Source: Chloroflexota bacterium
GTDB lineage: Bacteria > Chloroflexota > Limnocylindria > Limnocylindrales > CSP1-4
NCBI GenBank assembly: GCA_021815005.1
Contig: JAKAHL010000010.1
Span: 1 to 16,394 of the forward strand
DNA length: 16,394 bases
Direction: 5' to 3'
Positions 7,365 through 13,803 of the stretch are shown here, in pieces. Position numbers and translations under genes: made by a program. The notes beneath the pieces are model-generated. The model worked only from the letters and a program-made list of their open reading frames with translations, was not told the DNA's origin and ran no database searches. The first letter of the stretch is position 1. Each line of letters begins with the position of its first letter.

Positions 7365-7892
7365 TCAGCGAGCCGTCCGGAACGCGAACCGGCTGAGGAT
7401 GAGGCCGAGGACGGTGCCGAACATCACGGTGTGGGCGACGACCTGGACGGCGACGTTCTGGCCGTCGGGGAACCAGGACCAGCCGAACAGGCTGGCCAGC
7501 AGGAAGAAGTTGACGATCCACAGGCCGAACCCGGCGGCGCTGGCGATGCCGACGGTCGCGGCGGCCGAGCGGCGGAGCGCGGGCAGGGTCGAGATGACGG
7601 CCGCCACGGCGACGCCGTACATCATCGAGAGCGCCATGTGGATGACAAGACCGACGGCGCCCGCGGTGACGAGCGACGACGACGGGTCGAGGGCGGAGGC
7701 GCCGAGCCCGATCGCCCCGATCATTCGCAGCGGCATGAAGAAGGCACCGGTCCCGTTCAGGACAGCCGCGGCCATCATCTCGAACATGGCGAACACGATG
7801 CCGGCGACGGCCCCGCCGATCAGTCCGGTGCGGACCCAGGTCGCGGTGCTGGCGGTTCGGGCGGGGTTGAGGGAAGTGGTGCTGGCGGCCAT
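7365..7892 (-). CDS. Uncharacterised four-helix membrane protein
   Basis: This 175-residue integral membrane protein has four predicted helices (about 23-45, 76-101, 110-134, 146-168). A short re-entrant-like Gly/Met-rich stretch (about 46-68, including N-G-T-G-A-F-F-M-P-L-R-M-I-G) sits between helices 1 and 2. Two histidines sit in or near helices (H85, H154) and could bind a metal or haem, but no known motif is visible. The ATG at 7892 follows a GGAG Shine-Dalgarno sequence. I do not recognise a characterised family. The gene leads a minus-strand cluster with the Grx-TrxR fusion and the NrtS-like protein, and it diverges from the DsrE-like gene across a region with a CRP-type palindrome. 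A link to redox or anaerobic metabolism is inferred from this context only. Confidence 0.85.
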   Translation of the reverse strand: MAASTTSLNPARTASTATWVRTGLIGGAVAGIVFAMFEMMAAAVLNGTGAFFMPLRMIGAIGLGASALDPSSSLVTAGAVGLVIHMALSMMYGVAVAAVISTLPALRRSAAATVGIASAAGFGLWIVNFFLLASLFGWSWFPDGQNVAVQVVAHTVMFGTVLGLILSRFAFRTAR

Positions 7893-7965
7893 CGGGGTGT
7901 CTCCGTGCTGGGCTGGTGTGCCGTTGGGCTGGATGTGCCGTCACTGTGGGGCCTGCCGCCCGGCC

Positions 7966-7971
7966 ATTCTG
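7966..7971 (-). promoter_or_regulatory. Candidate -10 for the membrane protein/Grx-TrxR cluster
   Basis: CAGAAT (complement of 7966-7971) matches A2, A4, A5 and T6 of the -10 hexamer. Its last base lies 44.5 bp from the centre of the palindrome at 8003-8018, one helical turn more than on the plus-strand side. The transcript would have a ~65 nt leader. Confidence 0.35.
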
Positions 7972-8002
7972 TGCGCTGGCTTACAACCGGCCCGGCAAGG
8001 GG

Positions 8003-8018
8003 TGTGATCTGCCTCACA
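8003..8018. promoter_or_regulatory. CRP/FNR-superfamily operator TGTGA-N6-TCACA
   Basis: TGTGA (8003-8007) and TCACA (8014-8018) are separated by six bases. This is a perfect match to the consensus for CRP-type regulators, including GlxR and mycobacterial CRP. The centre (8010.5) lies 41.5 bp upstream of the A of the ATG at 8052. Together with the likely -10 at 8040-8045, this is class II activator geometry on a leaderless transcript. A second perfect site with the same spacing lies at 13752-13767. The regulator itself is not in the window. Confidence 0.75.
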
Positions 8019-8039
8019 GCCGACCCCCGCGCCACCGGC

Positions 8040-8054
8040 TACCGTGCGGCCATG
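8040..8054 (+). promoter_or_regulatory. Leaderless promoter of the DsrE-like gene
   Basis: TACCGT (8040-8045) places the -10 conserved A2 and T6 exactly where a start at the ATG (8052) would need them. No Shine-Dalgarno sequence precedes the ATG. The block ACCnTGCGGCnATG (8041-8054) recurs at 13790-13803 before the SRPBCC gene, at the same distance from its palindrome. Confidence 0.6.
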
Positions 8055-8465
8055 ACCGCCATCGCAAGCGCCCAGACCCCGACCCTCACCCCAGCCACCA
8101 AGATCCTGATCGTCCTCCAGGCCGGCACCGAGACCCACGAGGGCCAGGCCCGGGCCCTGCACAGCGTCCTGTACGCCACCGAGCTGGCCGATGCCGGCGC
8201 CACGGTGCGCCTGGTGTTCGACGGGGCCGGCACCGGCTGGCTCGCCCGCTGGACGGCCCCCGCCGACGCGCCGTCACGGGTGGCCACGCTGTTCGCGGCG
8301 CTCCGCGACCGCGGCATCGCGTTCGAGGTGTGCGACTTCTGCTCCGGGGCCTTCGGCGTGCGCGACCAGCTGGTCGACGCCGGCGTGCCGCTGACCGGCA
8401 AGTACCTTGACCACCCGAGCATCGCCTCGCACGTGCGCGACGGCTTCGCGGTGTGGATTCTGTGA
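8052..8465 (+). CDS. DsrE-like sulfur-relay/redox protein
   Basis: This 137-residue cytosolic protein has a DsrE/DsrF-type alpha/beta fold. It shows K-I-L-I-V-L-Q-A-G-T near the N-terminus, a central A-x-x-V-R-L-V-F-D-G-A-G strand and a C-terminal C94-D-F-C97-S-G-A-F-G-V motif, followed by the typical K-Y-L-D-H-P-S ending. In this superfamily a conserved cysteine carries persulfide or takes part in thiol exchange; here the two cysteines form a CxxC pair. The ATG at 8052 is preferred because it sits 41.5 bp after the operator centre with a -10 in register. The upstream frame overlaps the operator. The downstream glucosidase starts 7 bp after the stop, so they are probably co-transcribed, although the functional link is not obvious. 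The physiological substrate is unknown. Confidence 0.88.
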   Translation: MTAIASAQTPTLTPATKILIVLQAGTETHEGQARALHSVLYATELADAGATVRLVFDGAGTGWLARWTAPADAPSRVATLFAALRDRGIAFEVCDFCSGAFGVRDQLVDAGVPLTGKYLDHPSIASHVRDGFAVWIL

Positions 8466-8472
8466 CGGCGCC

Positions 8473-11235
8473 GTGAGCCGCGAGTCCGGTATCCGGGCCG
8501 CAACCGGCGGACGTGCCGGCCCCGGCGCCGGGCCCGCGCGACAGCGCGCCGAAGGCGCCGAGGCCGCCCGGCTCGCTGAGGCCCGGGCAGGCGTGCCGTG
8601 GAGGCGCTGGGGCCCGTACCTCGCCGAGCGGGCCTGGGGCACCGTGCGCGAGGACTACTCCGCGGACGGCGACGCCTGGGGCTCGTTCACCCACGACGAC
8701 GCCCGCCGACGCGCGTACCGCTGGAACGAGGACGGGCTGCTCGGGGTCTCCGACGACCAGCAGCGCCTGTGCCTCTCGCTGGCCCTCTGGAACGGCCGCG
8801 ACCCCATCCTCAAGGAGCGGCTATTCGGCCTGTCCAACCCGGAGGGCAACCACGGCGAGGACGTCAAGGAGCTGTACTTCCACCTCGACGCGGTGCCGTC
8901 CTCAGCGTACCTGCGCGCGGCGTACCTCTACCCGCAGGCCGCGTTCCCGTACGCGGACCTGGTTGCGGAGAGTGCCCGGCGCACGGGCGCCGACCCCGAG
9001 TACGAACTCCTCGACACCGGGGTCCTCGACGGCGACCGCTTCTTCGACGTGGAGGTGGAGTACGCCAAGGCGGGTCCCGACGAGATCCTCTTGCGGGTCC
9101 GGGCCCGCAACGCCGGTCCCGACGCGGCACCGCTCCACCTCATCCCCACCGCGTGGTTCCGCAACACGTGGTCGTGGGACGCCATCGCCCGGGAGGAGCG
9201 GCCGTCGCTGCGCCTCGCCGGCGGGCAGGTGGAGGCGCGCCACCCGACCCTGGGCTCGTACCGGATCGCCGCCCGCGCCGGCGGCGCCGAGGCCGGCTGG
9301 CTGTTCACCGAGAACGAGACGGCCCCGGACCGCGACGGCGCGACGCTCGACGGCGCGACGTCCCACGCTCCGGCGCGGTTCGCCAAAGACGCCTTTCACC
9401 GGTATCTGGTGGACGGCGAGCCGAACGCGGTCAACCCCGCCGGCACCGGCACCAAGGCCGGCTTCGCGGCCCGCTGGGTGGTCCCGCCGGGCGCCACGGC
9501 GGAGGTGGTCCTGGCCCTCAGCCTGGGAGGCGCCGCGCAGGCCGAGCGGCTGCTGGCCACGGCCGCCACGACCTTCGCGCTCCGGCGGGCCGAGGCGGAC
9601 GCCTTCTACGCGGACCTCGCCCCGGCCGGCGCCTCGGCCGACGAGCGCCTCGTCCAGCGGCAGGCCCTGGCAGGGATGATCTGGAACCTCCAGTACTACG
9701 AGCTGGACATGGCCCGCTGGCGCGCTGGCGATCGCATCCCGCCCCCGCCCGGCCACGCCACGACGCGGAACGCCGAGTGGGGCCACCTCCGAATCGGACG
9801 GGTGGTGAGCACCCCCGACGGCTGGGAGTTCCCGGGGTTCTTCGCCTGGGATCTCGCGCTCCAGGCGGTGACGCTCGGCCTGGTGGATCCCGAGCGCGCG
9901 AAGGAGCAGCTGCTGCTCCTGCTCGACGACCGGCTCCTCCACCCCGACGGCCAGATCCCGGCCTACGAGTGGGCGTTCTCCGACACCAACCCGCCGGTCC
10001 AGGCCTGGGCCGCCCTCGAGGTCTTCCGCCGCGAGCGCGCCGCCACCGGGACTGGCGACCGCGCCTTCCTCGAGCGCATGCTGCACGGCTTGGCGCTCAA
10101 CTTTGGCTGGTGGGTCAACCGCCGCGACCGCAGCGGGCGGAACCTGTTCGAGGGCGGGTTCCTGGGCCTCGACAACATCGCCATCGTGGACCGCAGCGCC
10201 GTGGCCGCCGAGCGTTCGGAGATCGACCAGGCCGACGCCACGGGCTGGATGGCGTTCCTCGCCCTCGGCCTCACCGAGATGGCGCTCGAGCTGGCGACCG
10301 ACGAGCCGGTCTACGCCGAGCTCGCCAAGCACTTCCTCGGCCGGTTCGTGGCCATCGGCGAGGCGCTCGCTTCCGTCGGCGGCGACGGTCTGTGGGACCC
10401 CGACGAGCGCTTCTTCTTCGACATCCTGTGCCGCCCAGGCGCCGAACCCGTGCGCCTCAAGGCGTTCTCGCTGGTGGGCCTAGTCCCGCTGCTCGCGACG
10501 CGGGTGCTCGACCCGGAGCTGCTCGCCGCGGTGCCCGGCTTCGAGGATCACCTCGACCGGCTCGCCGCCGACCATCCGACGTTCTTCGGCGACTGCCGCT
10601 GCTTCGCGTCGCCAGCGTCCGGCGGCCGGCACCTGCTGGCCTTGGTGGACGAGCATCGGTTGCTGCCGATCCTCGACCGCCTGCTCGACGAGGACCGGCT
10701 TTGGTCCGCCCACGGGGCCCGGAGCCTGTCGCGACGCCACGCGCGGGCAGACCTCCCGGTGGACGTGGAGGTTGGCGGCCAGCTCCGCCGGGTGGCCTAC
10801 GAGCCGGGCGAGACCGCCACCCGTATCATGGGCGGCAACTCCAACTGGCGGGGGCCGGTTTGGATGCCCTACAACTACCTGCTCGTGCACGCCCTGCGCC
10901 AGTACGCCCGCTACTACGGCGACGACCTGCGGCATGCCTACCCGTCACCGGACGGCGAGGCTGCCGGGCTGGCGGCCGTGGCCGAAGACCTCGCTGCGCG
11001 GCTGCTGGCGCTGTACCTGCCCGACGCCTCGGGCAGCCGCCCCGCGCTGGGAAACGACCCGCGCTGGCGCGACCACCCGGCGTTCCGCGAGCGGCTCCTG
11101 TTCTACGAGTACTTCCACGCGGAGACCGGGCGCGGCCTCGGTGCGTCCCACCAGACCGGCTGGACGGGGCTGCTGGCGAACCTCGTGGACGAGCTTGGCG
11201 CGTGGGACGAGGACCGGCGGGGGCCTGAGCAGTGA
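8473..11235 (+). CDS. GH63-type (MGH1-like) glucosidase
   Basis: This is a 920-residue glycoside hydrolase with no signal peptide, so probably cytoplasmic. The N-terminal ~400 residues match the beta-sandwich domain of bacterial 'glucosidase' proteins, with R-E-D-Y-S near the start, N-G-R-D-P-I-L-K-E-R-L-F-G-L and E-Y-E-L-L-D-T-G. The C-terminal (alpha/alpha)6 barrel carries F-F-A-W-D-L (D460, likely general acid), N-W-R-G-P-V-W-M-P-Y-N-Y-L, and Y-E-Y-F-H-A-E-T-G followed by Q-T-G-W-T-G (E879 or E884 is the likely general base). Known GH63 enzymes cleave alpha-glucosides such as kojibiose, or glucosyl/mannosylglycerate. The substrate here is open. The GTG at 8473 is the only start between the DsrE stop and the conserved region that leaves a normal-length N-terminus; it has no Shine-Dalgarno sequence, suggesting translational coupling. 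Its stop overlaps the next start (GTGA). Confidence 0.9.
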   Translation: MSRESGIRAATGGRAGPGAGPARQRAEGAEAARLAEARAGVPWRRWGPYLAERAWGTVREDYSADGDAWGSFTHDDARRRAYRWNEDGLLGVSDDQQRLCLSLALWNGRDPILKERLFGLSNPEGNHGEDVKELYFHLDAVPSSAYLRAAYLYPQAAFPYADLVAESARRTGADPEYELLDTGVLDGDRFFDVEVEYAKAGPDEILLRVRARNAGPDAAPLHLIPTAWFRNTWSWDAIAREERPSLRLAGGQVEARHPTLGSYRIAARAGGAEAGWLFTENETAPDRDGATLDGATSHAPARFAKDAFHRYLVDGEPNAVNPAGTGTKAGFAARWVVPPGATAEVVLALSLGGAAQAERLLATAATTFALRRAEADAFYADLAPAGASADERLVQRQALAGMIWNLQYYELDMARWRAGDRIPPPPGHATTRNAEWGHLRIGRVVSTPDGWEFPGFFAWDLALQAVTLGLVDPERAKEQLLLLLDDRLLHPDGQIPAYEWAFSDTNPPVQAWAALEVFRRERAATGTGDRAFLERMLHGLALNFGWWVNRRDRSGRNLFEGGFLGLDNIAIVDRSAVAAERSEIDQADATGWMAFLALGLTEMALELATDEPVYAELAKHFLGRFVAIGEALASVGGDGLWDPDERFFFDILCRPGAEPVRLKAFSLVGLVPLLATRVLDPELLAAVPGFEDHLDRLAADHPTFFGDCRCFASPASGGRHLLALVDEHRLLPILDRLLDEDRLWSAHGARSLSRRHARADLPVDVEVGGQLRRVAYEPGETATRIMGGNSNWRGPVWMPYNYLLVHALRQYARYYGDDLRHAYPSPDGEAAGLAAVAEDLAARLLALYLPDASGSRPALGNDPRWRDHPAFRERLLFYEYFHAETGRGLGASHQTGWTGLLANLVDELGAWDEDRRGPEQ

Positions 11236-12854
11236 ACCCGCCGCTCCGTCTCGGGACCACCGGCCACCCCATCCTGTTCGCGCTCGACACGCGCAGCTGG
11301 CTCGACCGCCTGAGCCGGGAGGCGGGCCGGCGGGTGCGCTTGGGCGACGTGCCCGAGGAGGCGATGGACGCGATCGCCGCGACCGGCTGCGACGCGGCGT
11401 GGCTGATCGGCGTGTGGCGGACCGGGCCGGCGGGGCGCCGGATCGCCCAGGCGCGTCCGGACGTGGTGCAAGCCGCCCGGGCGGCGCTTCCGGACTTCAC
11501 GCTCGACGACATCGTCGGCTCGCCGTTCGCGGTCTCCGCCTACGAGGTCGCCGCGGAGCTCGGCGGCGAGGCGAGCCTGGCCGTTCTCCGCCGTCGGCTG
11601 GCGGGACGCGGGATCGGCCTGGTCCTTGACTTCGTGCCCAACCACACGGCGCTCGACCACCCGTGGGTGCGCCGCCATCCCGACTGGTACGTGCACGCCG
11701 ATCCCGCGGCCGAGGGCAACGAGCCCGCCTCGTGGCTGCGGGTCAGGGCCGACGGCCGGCTGCACCGGCTGGAGCACGGGCGCGACCCGTACTTCCCCGC
11801 CTGGCCGGACACGCTGCAGCTGGACTACCGCGTCCCCGACGTGCGCGACGCGATGACCGCGACGCTCCGGGCCATCGCCACCCGCTGCGATGGCGTGCGT
11901 GCCGACATGGCGATGCTGGTGCTCGACGACGTCTTCCGGGCAACGTGGGGCTCGCGCTCGGCGGCCGGCGACGGCGGCCCGGGCCGGAGCGCCGCTGACG
12001 CGGCCGGCGAGTTCTGGTGGCATGCGATCCGGAGTGTCCGGGACGCCTATCCCGGGTTCCTGATGATTGCCGAGGCGTATTGGGGGCTCGAGTACCGGCT
12101 CCAGCAGCTGGGGTTCGACTACACGTACGACAAGGTCCTGCTCGACCGCCTGCGCTCCGGCGATGGGCCCGGGGTTGCGGCACACCTCCGCGCTGATCCC
12201 GAATACCAGCGGCACTCGCTGCGGTTCCTGGAGAATCAGGACGAGCCCCGGGCGGCCTGCGTGTTCGACGCCGACCGGTACTGGGCGGCCGCGCTGGTGG
12301 TGGCCACAGCGCCGGGGATGCTGCTGCTCCACGACGGGCAGCTCGAGGGCGCGCGGGTGCGCGTCCCCGTCGAGGCGCGGCGACGGCCGGTCGAGGCGGC
12401 TGACGCGGACGTCGCCGCGCTCTGGCATCGGGTGCTGGGCGCGCTTGGCGGGCCGGCCTTCCGCCGCGGCGTCCCGATGCGGCTGGAACCCCGGCCGACG
12501 GGCCCGGGCGACACCACCAGCGAGTCGTTCGTGTCGTGGCTGTGGGCATCGCCCGAAGGGTCGGTCCAGCTCGCGGTGGCCAACCTGGGCGGCGCTCGGG
12601 GCCGTTGCTGGCTGCCAATCGCCGTCCCCGCGCTGGCCGGGGAGGCGATTGTCCTCGAGGACCTGCTCGGCGACGCCCGCTACGAGCGGTCGGGCGACGA
12701 GCTGCTGACGCAGGGCCTCTACCTCGACCTGCCGGCCGGTGGCCGCCACCTGTTCCGCGTCCTCGGTGCGGGGGCGCCGGAGGGTGGCGTCTCAGCGGCG
12801 GACCCAGCCCCGGAGGCCAGTCGCGGGCGAACGGTCTCCCCCGGCATCGGCTAG
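11232..12854 (+). CDS. GH13 alpha-amylase family enzyme
   Basis: This 540-residue alpha-glucan-active enzyme has no signal peptide. The GH13 motifs are present: region I D133-F-V-P-N-H138; region II G-V-R-A-D225 (nucleophile); region III A-E281-A-Y (acid/base); region IV E334-N-Q-D337-E-P-R (transition-state stabiliser D337). In region IV the usual His before the Asp is Gln, as in some members acting on unusual acceptors. The architecture is an N-terminal TIM barrel (about 15-420) and a C-terminal beta domain (about 445-515). The last ~25 residues (Gly/Ala/Pro-rich) look like a non-conserved tail. It starts with GTG in a 4 bp overlap with the GH63-type gene, so the two enzymes are translationally coupled and probably act on the same glucan or glucoside. 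Exact specificity (hydrolase or transferase) cannot be told. Confidence 0.9.
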   Translation: MNPPLRLGTTGHPILFALDTRSWLDRLSREAGRRVRLGDVPEEAMDAIAATGCDAAWLIGVWRTGPAGRRIAQARPDVVQAARAALPDFTLDDIVGSPFAVSAYEVAAELGGEASLAVLRRRLAGRGIGLVLDFVPNHTALDHPWVRRHPDWYVHADPAAEGNEPASWLRVRADGRLHRLEHGRDPYFPAWPDTLQLDYRVPDVRDAMTATLRAIATRCDGVRADMAMLVLDDVFRATWGSRSAAGDGGPGRSAADAAGEFWWHAIRSVRDAYPGFLMIAEAYWGLEYRLQQLGFDYTYDKVLLDRLRSGDGPGVAAHLRADPEYQRHSLRFLENQDEPRAACVFDADRYWAAALVVATAPGMLLLHDGQLEGARVRVPVEARRRPVEAADADVAALWHRVLGALGGPAFRRGVPMRLEPRPTGPGDTTSESFVSWLWASPEGSVQLAVANLGGARGRCWLPIAVPALAGEAIVLEDLLGDARYERSGDELLTQGLYLDLPAGGRHLFRVLGAGAPEGGVSAADPAPEASRGRTVSPGIG

Positions 12855-12857
12855 CTA
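12852..12857. other. Abutting convergent stop codons
   Basis: The plus-strand GH13 gene ends with TAG at 12852-12854 and the minus-strand selenoprotein gene ends with TAG at 12857-12855, inside the palindrome CTAGCTAG (12851-12858). There is no intergenic DNA, so any terminator for either gene must lie inside the other. Confidence 0.85.
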
Positions 12858-13646
12858 GGCCTCCTTGCGCAACTGCCGCTCGCGCAGGTCGTCGAGGTCC
12901 CAGCGAAAGCCGAGGTCCACCACGGAACCCGCGGGGTGGTCCTCCAGGGCGGCCCGGAACGTGGCGTCCAGCACGCGCCGATGGGTGGCGTCGTCACCCA
13001 CGGCGCCCAGCGTCAGCCCGAACGGGTGCCCCACGAAGCAGGTGAGCGACGGGCGGGCGTGACGGGTGATCTCCGGGGCGAGGGTGATCGAGACGGTGGC
13101 GATCCCGTGGGCGTCGATGGCCCGCTGTAGCAGTCCGACCGACTGCTGGCAGACCGGTCAGGCAGGGACGAGGAAGGCAAGGTCCACCCGTTCCGCCAGG
13201 AGCCCCTGCGCGATGGCGGGCCCGGTCTCGTTGAGGAGCACGTCGGTCTGGGTCGCGTAGCCCATGGTGCTGTAGGCGTGCGGCGCCAGCCGTCCGATCC
13301 GCCCCTCCCCGACATAGGCGCGCAGCAGCGCGAGCGGGAACACGACGTCAGGATCCGCGACGGCATTCCGGACGTTGTAGCCAACGTGGTTGAAGCGCAG
13401 CTGATCGGCAGGCGTGTCGGAGGGGAACACGCGGTAGGAGGGGTCGCCCTCGCGCACGGCCTCGAACCGGGGCTGGCTCTCCAGGCGGGCGCCGCCCGTG
13501 CCGACGAGCGCGACGGTCGCCTGCTCTAGCGGCACGGCGATCCGATGCCGCGGCGAGGGTTCCGGGAACTGCCGCCAGTCGAATCCCGGGATGAACCGCT
13601 GGAGATACTCCCGCTCGACCAGCGCGAACCCCTCGACCTCCGCCAT
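12855..13646 (-). CDS. GrdB-related (glycine/sarcosine/betaine reductase selenoprotein B family) selenoprotein, in-frame UGA
   Basis: The frame opens at ATG 13646 after a strong GGAGG Shine-Dalgarno sequence, reaches a UGA at 13160-13158 (codon 163), then stays open for 100 more codons to TAG. Read as Sec, the product has 263 residues. The N-terminal part has family features: E-G-D-P-S-Y-R-V-F-P then D-T-P (about 67-79), L-R-F-N-H, D-P-D-V-V-F-P-L-A-L-L (98-108) and A-P-H-A-Y-S-T-M-G-Y (121-130). The UGA falls in D-L-A-F-L-V-P-A-U163-P-V-C166-Q-Q-S-V-G-L, where relatives have C-P-V-C. The part after it (A-H-G-I-A-T-V-S-I, F-V-G-H-P-F-G-L) also fits the family. A SECIS-like hairpin follows. 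The UxxC motif suggests a thiol/selenol redox enzyme; the substrate is unknown. A TGC-to-TGA sequencing error or a nonsense mutation is the alternative. Standard gene callers would report only residues 1-162. Confidence 0.85.
13122..13157 (-). other. Bacterial SECIS-like hairpin after the Sec UGA
   Basis: Counting from the base after the UGA, nt 11-17 (AGCAGTC, 13147-13141) pair perfectly with nt 23-29 (GACTGCT, 13135-13129) around the loop GGTCG (nt 18-22, 13140-13136). Outer CTG/CAG (nt 6-8 with 31-33) and CCG/CGG (nt 1-3 with 34-36) pairs extend the stem past small internal loops. Known bacterial SECIS elements have a short apical loop about 16-37 nt after the UGA with a G among its first two bases. 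All these conditions are met. Confidence 0.75.
13158..13160 (-). other. UGA codon predicted to encode selenocysteine (U163)
   Basis: This in-frame UGA stands in place of the first Cys of the conserved CPVC motif of the family, giving U-P-V-C. The reading frame has no other interruption between 13646 and 12857. Confidence 0.8.
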
Positions 13647-13661
13647 GTCCACCTCCGTGCG

Positions 13662-13686
13662 GCCCGCCGCCCCTGCGGCGGCGGGC
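13662..13686 (-). promoter_or_regulatory. Leader hairpin just upstream of the selenoprotein ribosome binding site
   Basis: GCCCGCCGC (13662-13670) pairs perfectly with GCGGCGGGC (13678-13686), a 9 bp stem with a 7-base loop. On the mRNA it ends about five bases before the GGAGG of the selenoprotein gene, so it could affect translation, act as an attenuator or protect the 5' end. No riboswitch class is recognisable. Confidence 0.5.
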
Positions 13687-13704
13687 TTGCTTGTCATCGC
13701 GATC

Positions 13705-13710
13705 ATTTTG
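13705..13710 (-). promoter_or_regulatory. Candidate -10 for the selenoprotein gene
   Basis: CAAAAT (complement of 13705-13710) lies in a notably A/T-rich island for this DNA. Its last base is 54.5 bp from the centre of the operator at 13752-13767. It would give a leader of ~50 nt containing the hairpin at 13662-13686. Confidence 0.4.
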
Positions 13711-13751
13711 CTTGACGATCCGCAACCGCTGGATATCGCCCGCGACCACGC

Positions 13752-13767
13752 TGTGAGCGGGCTCACA
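13752..13767. promoter_or_regulatory. Second CRP/FNR-superfamily operator TGTGA-N6-TCACA
   Basis: TGTGA (13752-13756) and TCACA (13763-13767) lie within an 18 bp interrupted palindrome (13751-13768, CTGTGA...TCACAG). The centre at 13759.5 is exactly 41.5 bp before the ATG at 13801. Geometry and consensus are the same as for the site at 8003-8018, and it also lies between divergent genes. Confidence 0.75.
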
Positions 13768-13788
13768 GCGGCGCTGGGCGCCCTGGGG

Positions 13789-13803
13789 CACCATGCGGCA
13801 ATG
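13789..13803 (+). promoter_or_regulatory. Leaderless promoter of the SRPBCC gene
   Basis: CACCAT (13789-13794) has the key -10 bases A2 and T6, with T6 seven bases before the ATG, as at 8040-8045. The block ACCnTGCGGCnATG is shared with the DsrE promoter. There is no Shine-Dalgarno sequence. Confidence 0.55.

Noticed and set aside
7239..7944. N-terminal extension of the Grx-TrxR gene to 7944
   Set aside because: The extension is Arg/Pro-rich, lies opposite the coding frame of the four-helix membrane protein and ignores a good ribosome binding site before the ATG at 7239.
6409..8007. Long plus-strand open frame opposite the Grx-TrxR and membrane protein genes
   Set aside because: The product has no family signature, and the minus strand carries intact CPDC, CATC and GGGPAG motifs in a coherent gene order.
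8407..8472. Upstream ATG at 8407 for the GH63-type glucosidase
   Set aside because: It would overlap the DsrE-like gene by about 60 bp and add residues that are only a frame-shifted reading of that gene. The GTG at 8473 fits the operon junction.
13158..13646. A complete 162-residue protein ending at the UGA
   Set aside because: It would end one residue before the conserved CPVC-equivalent motif and lose the C-terminal third of the family. The frame continues and a SECIS-like stem follows.
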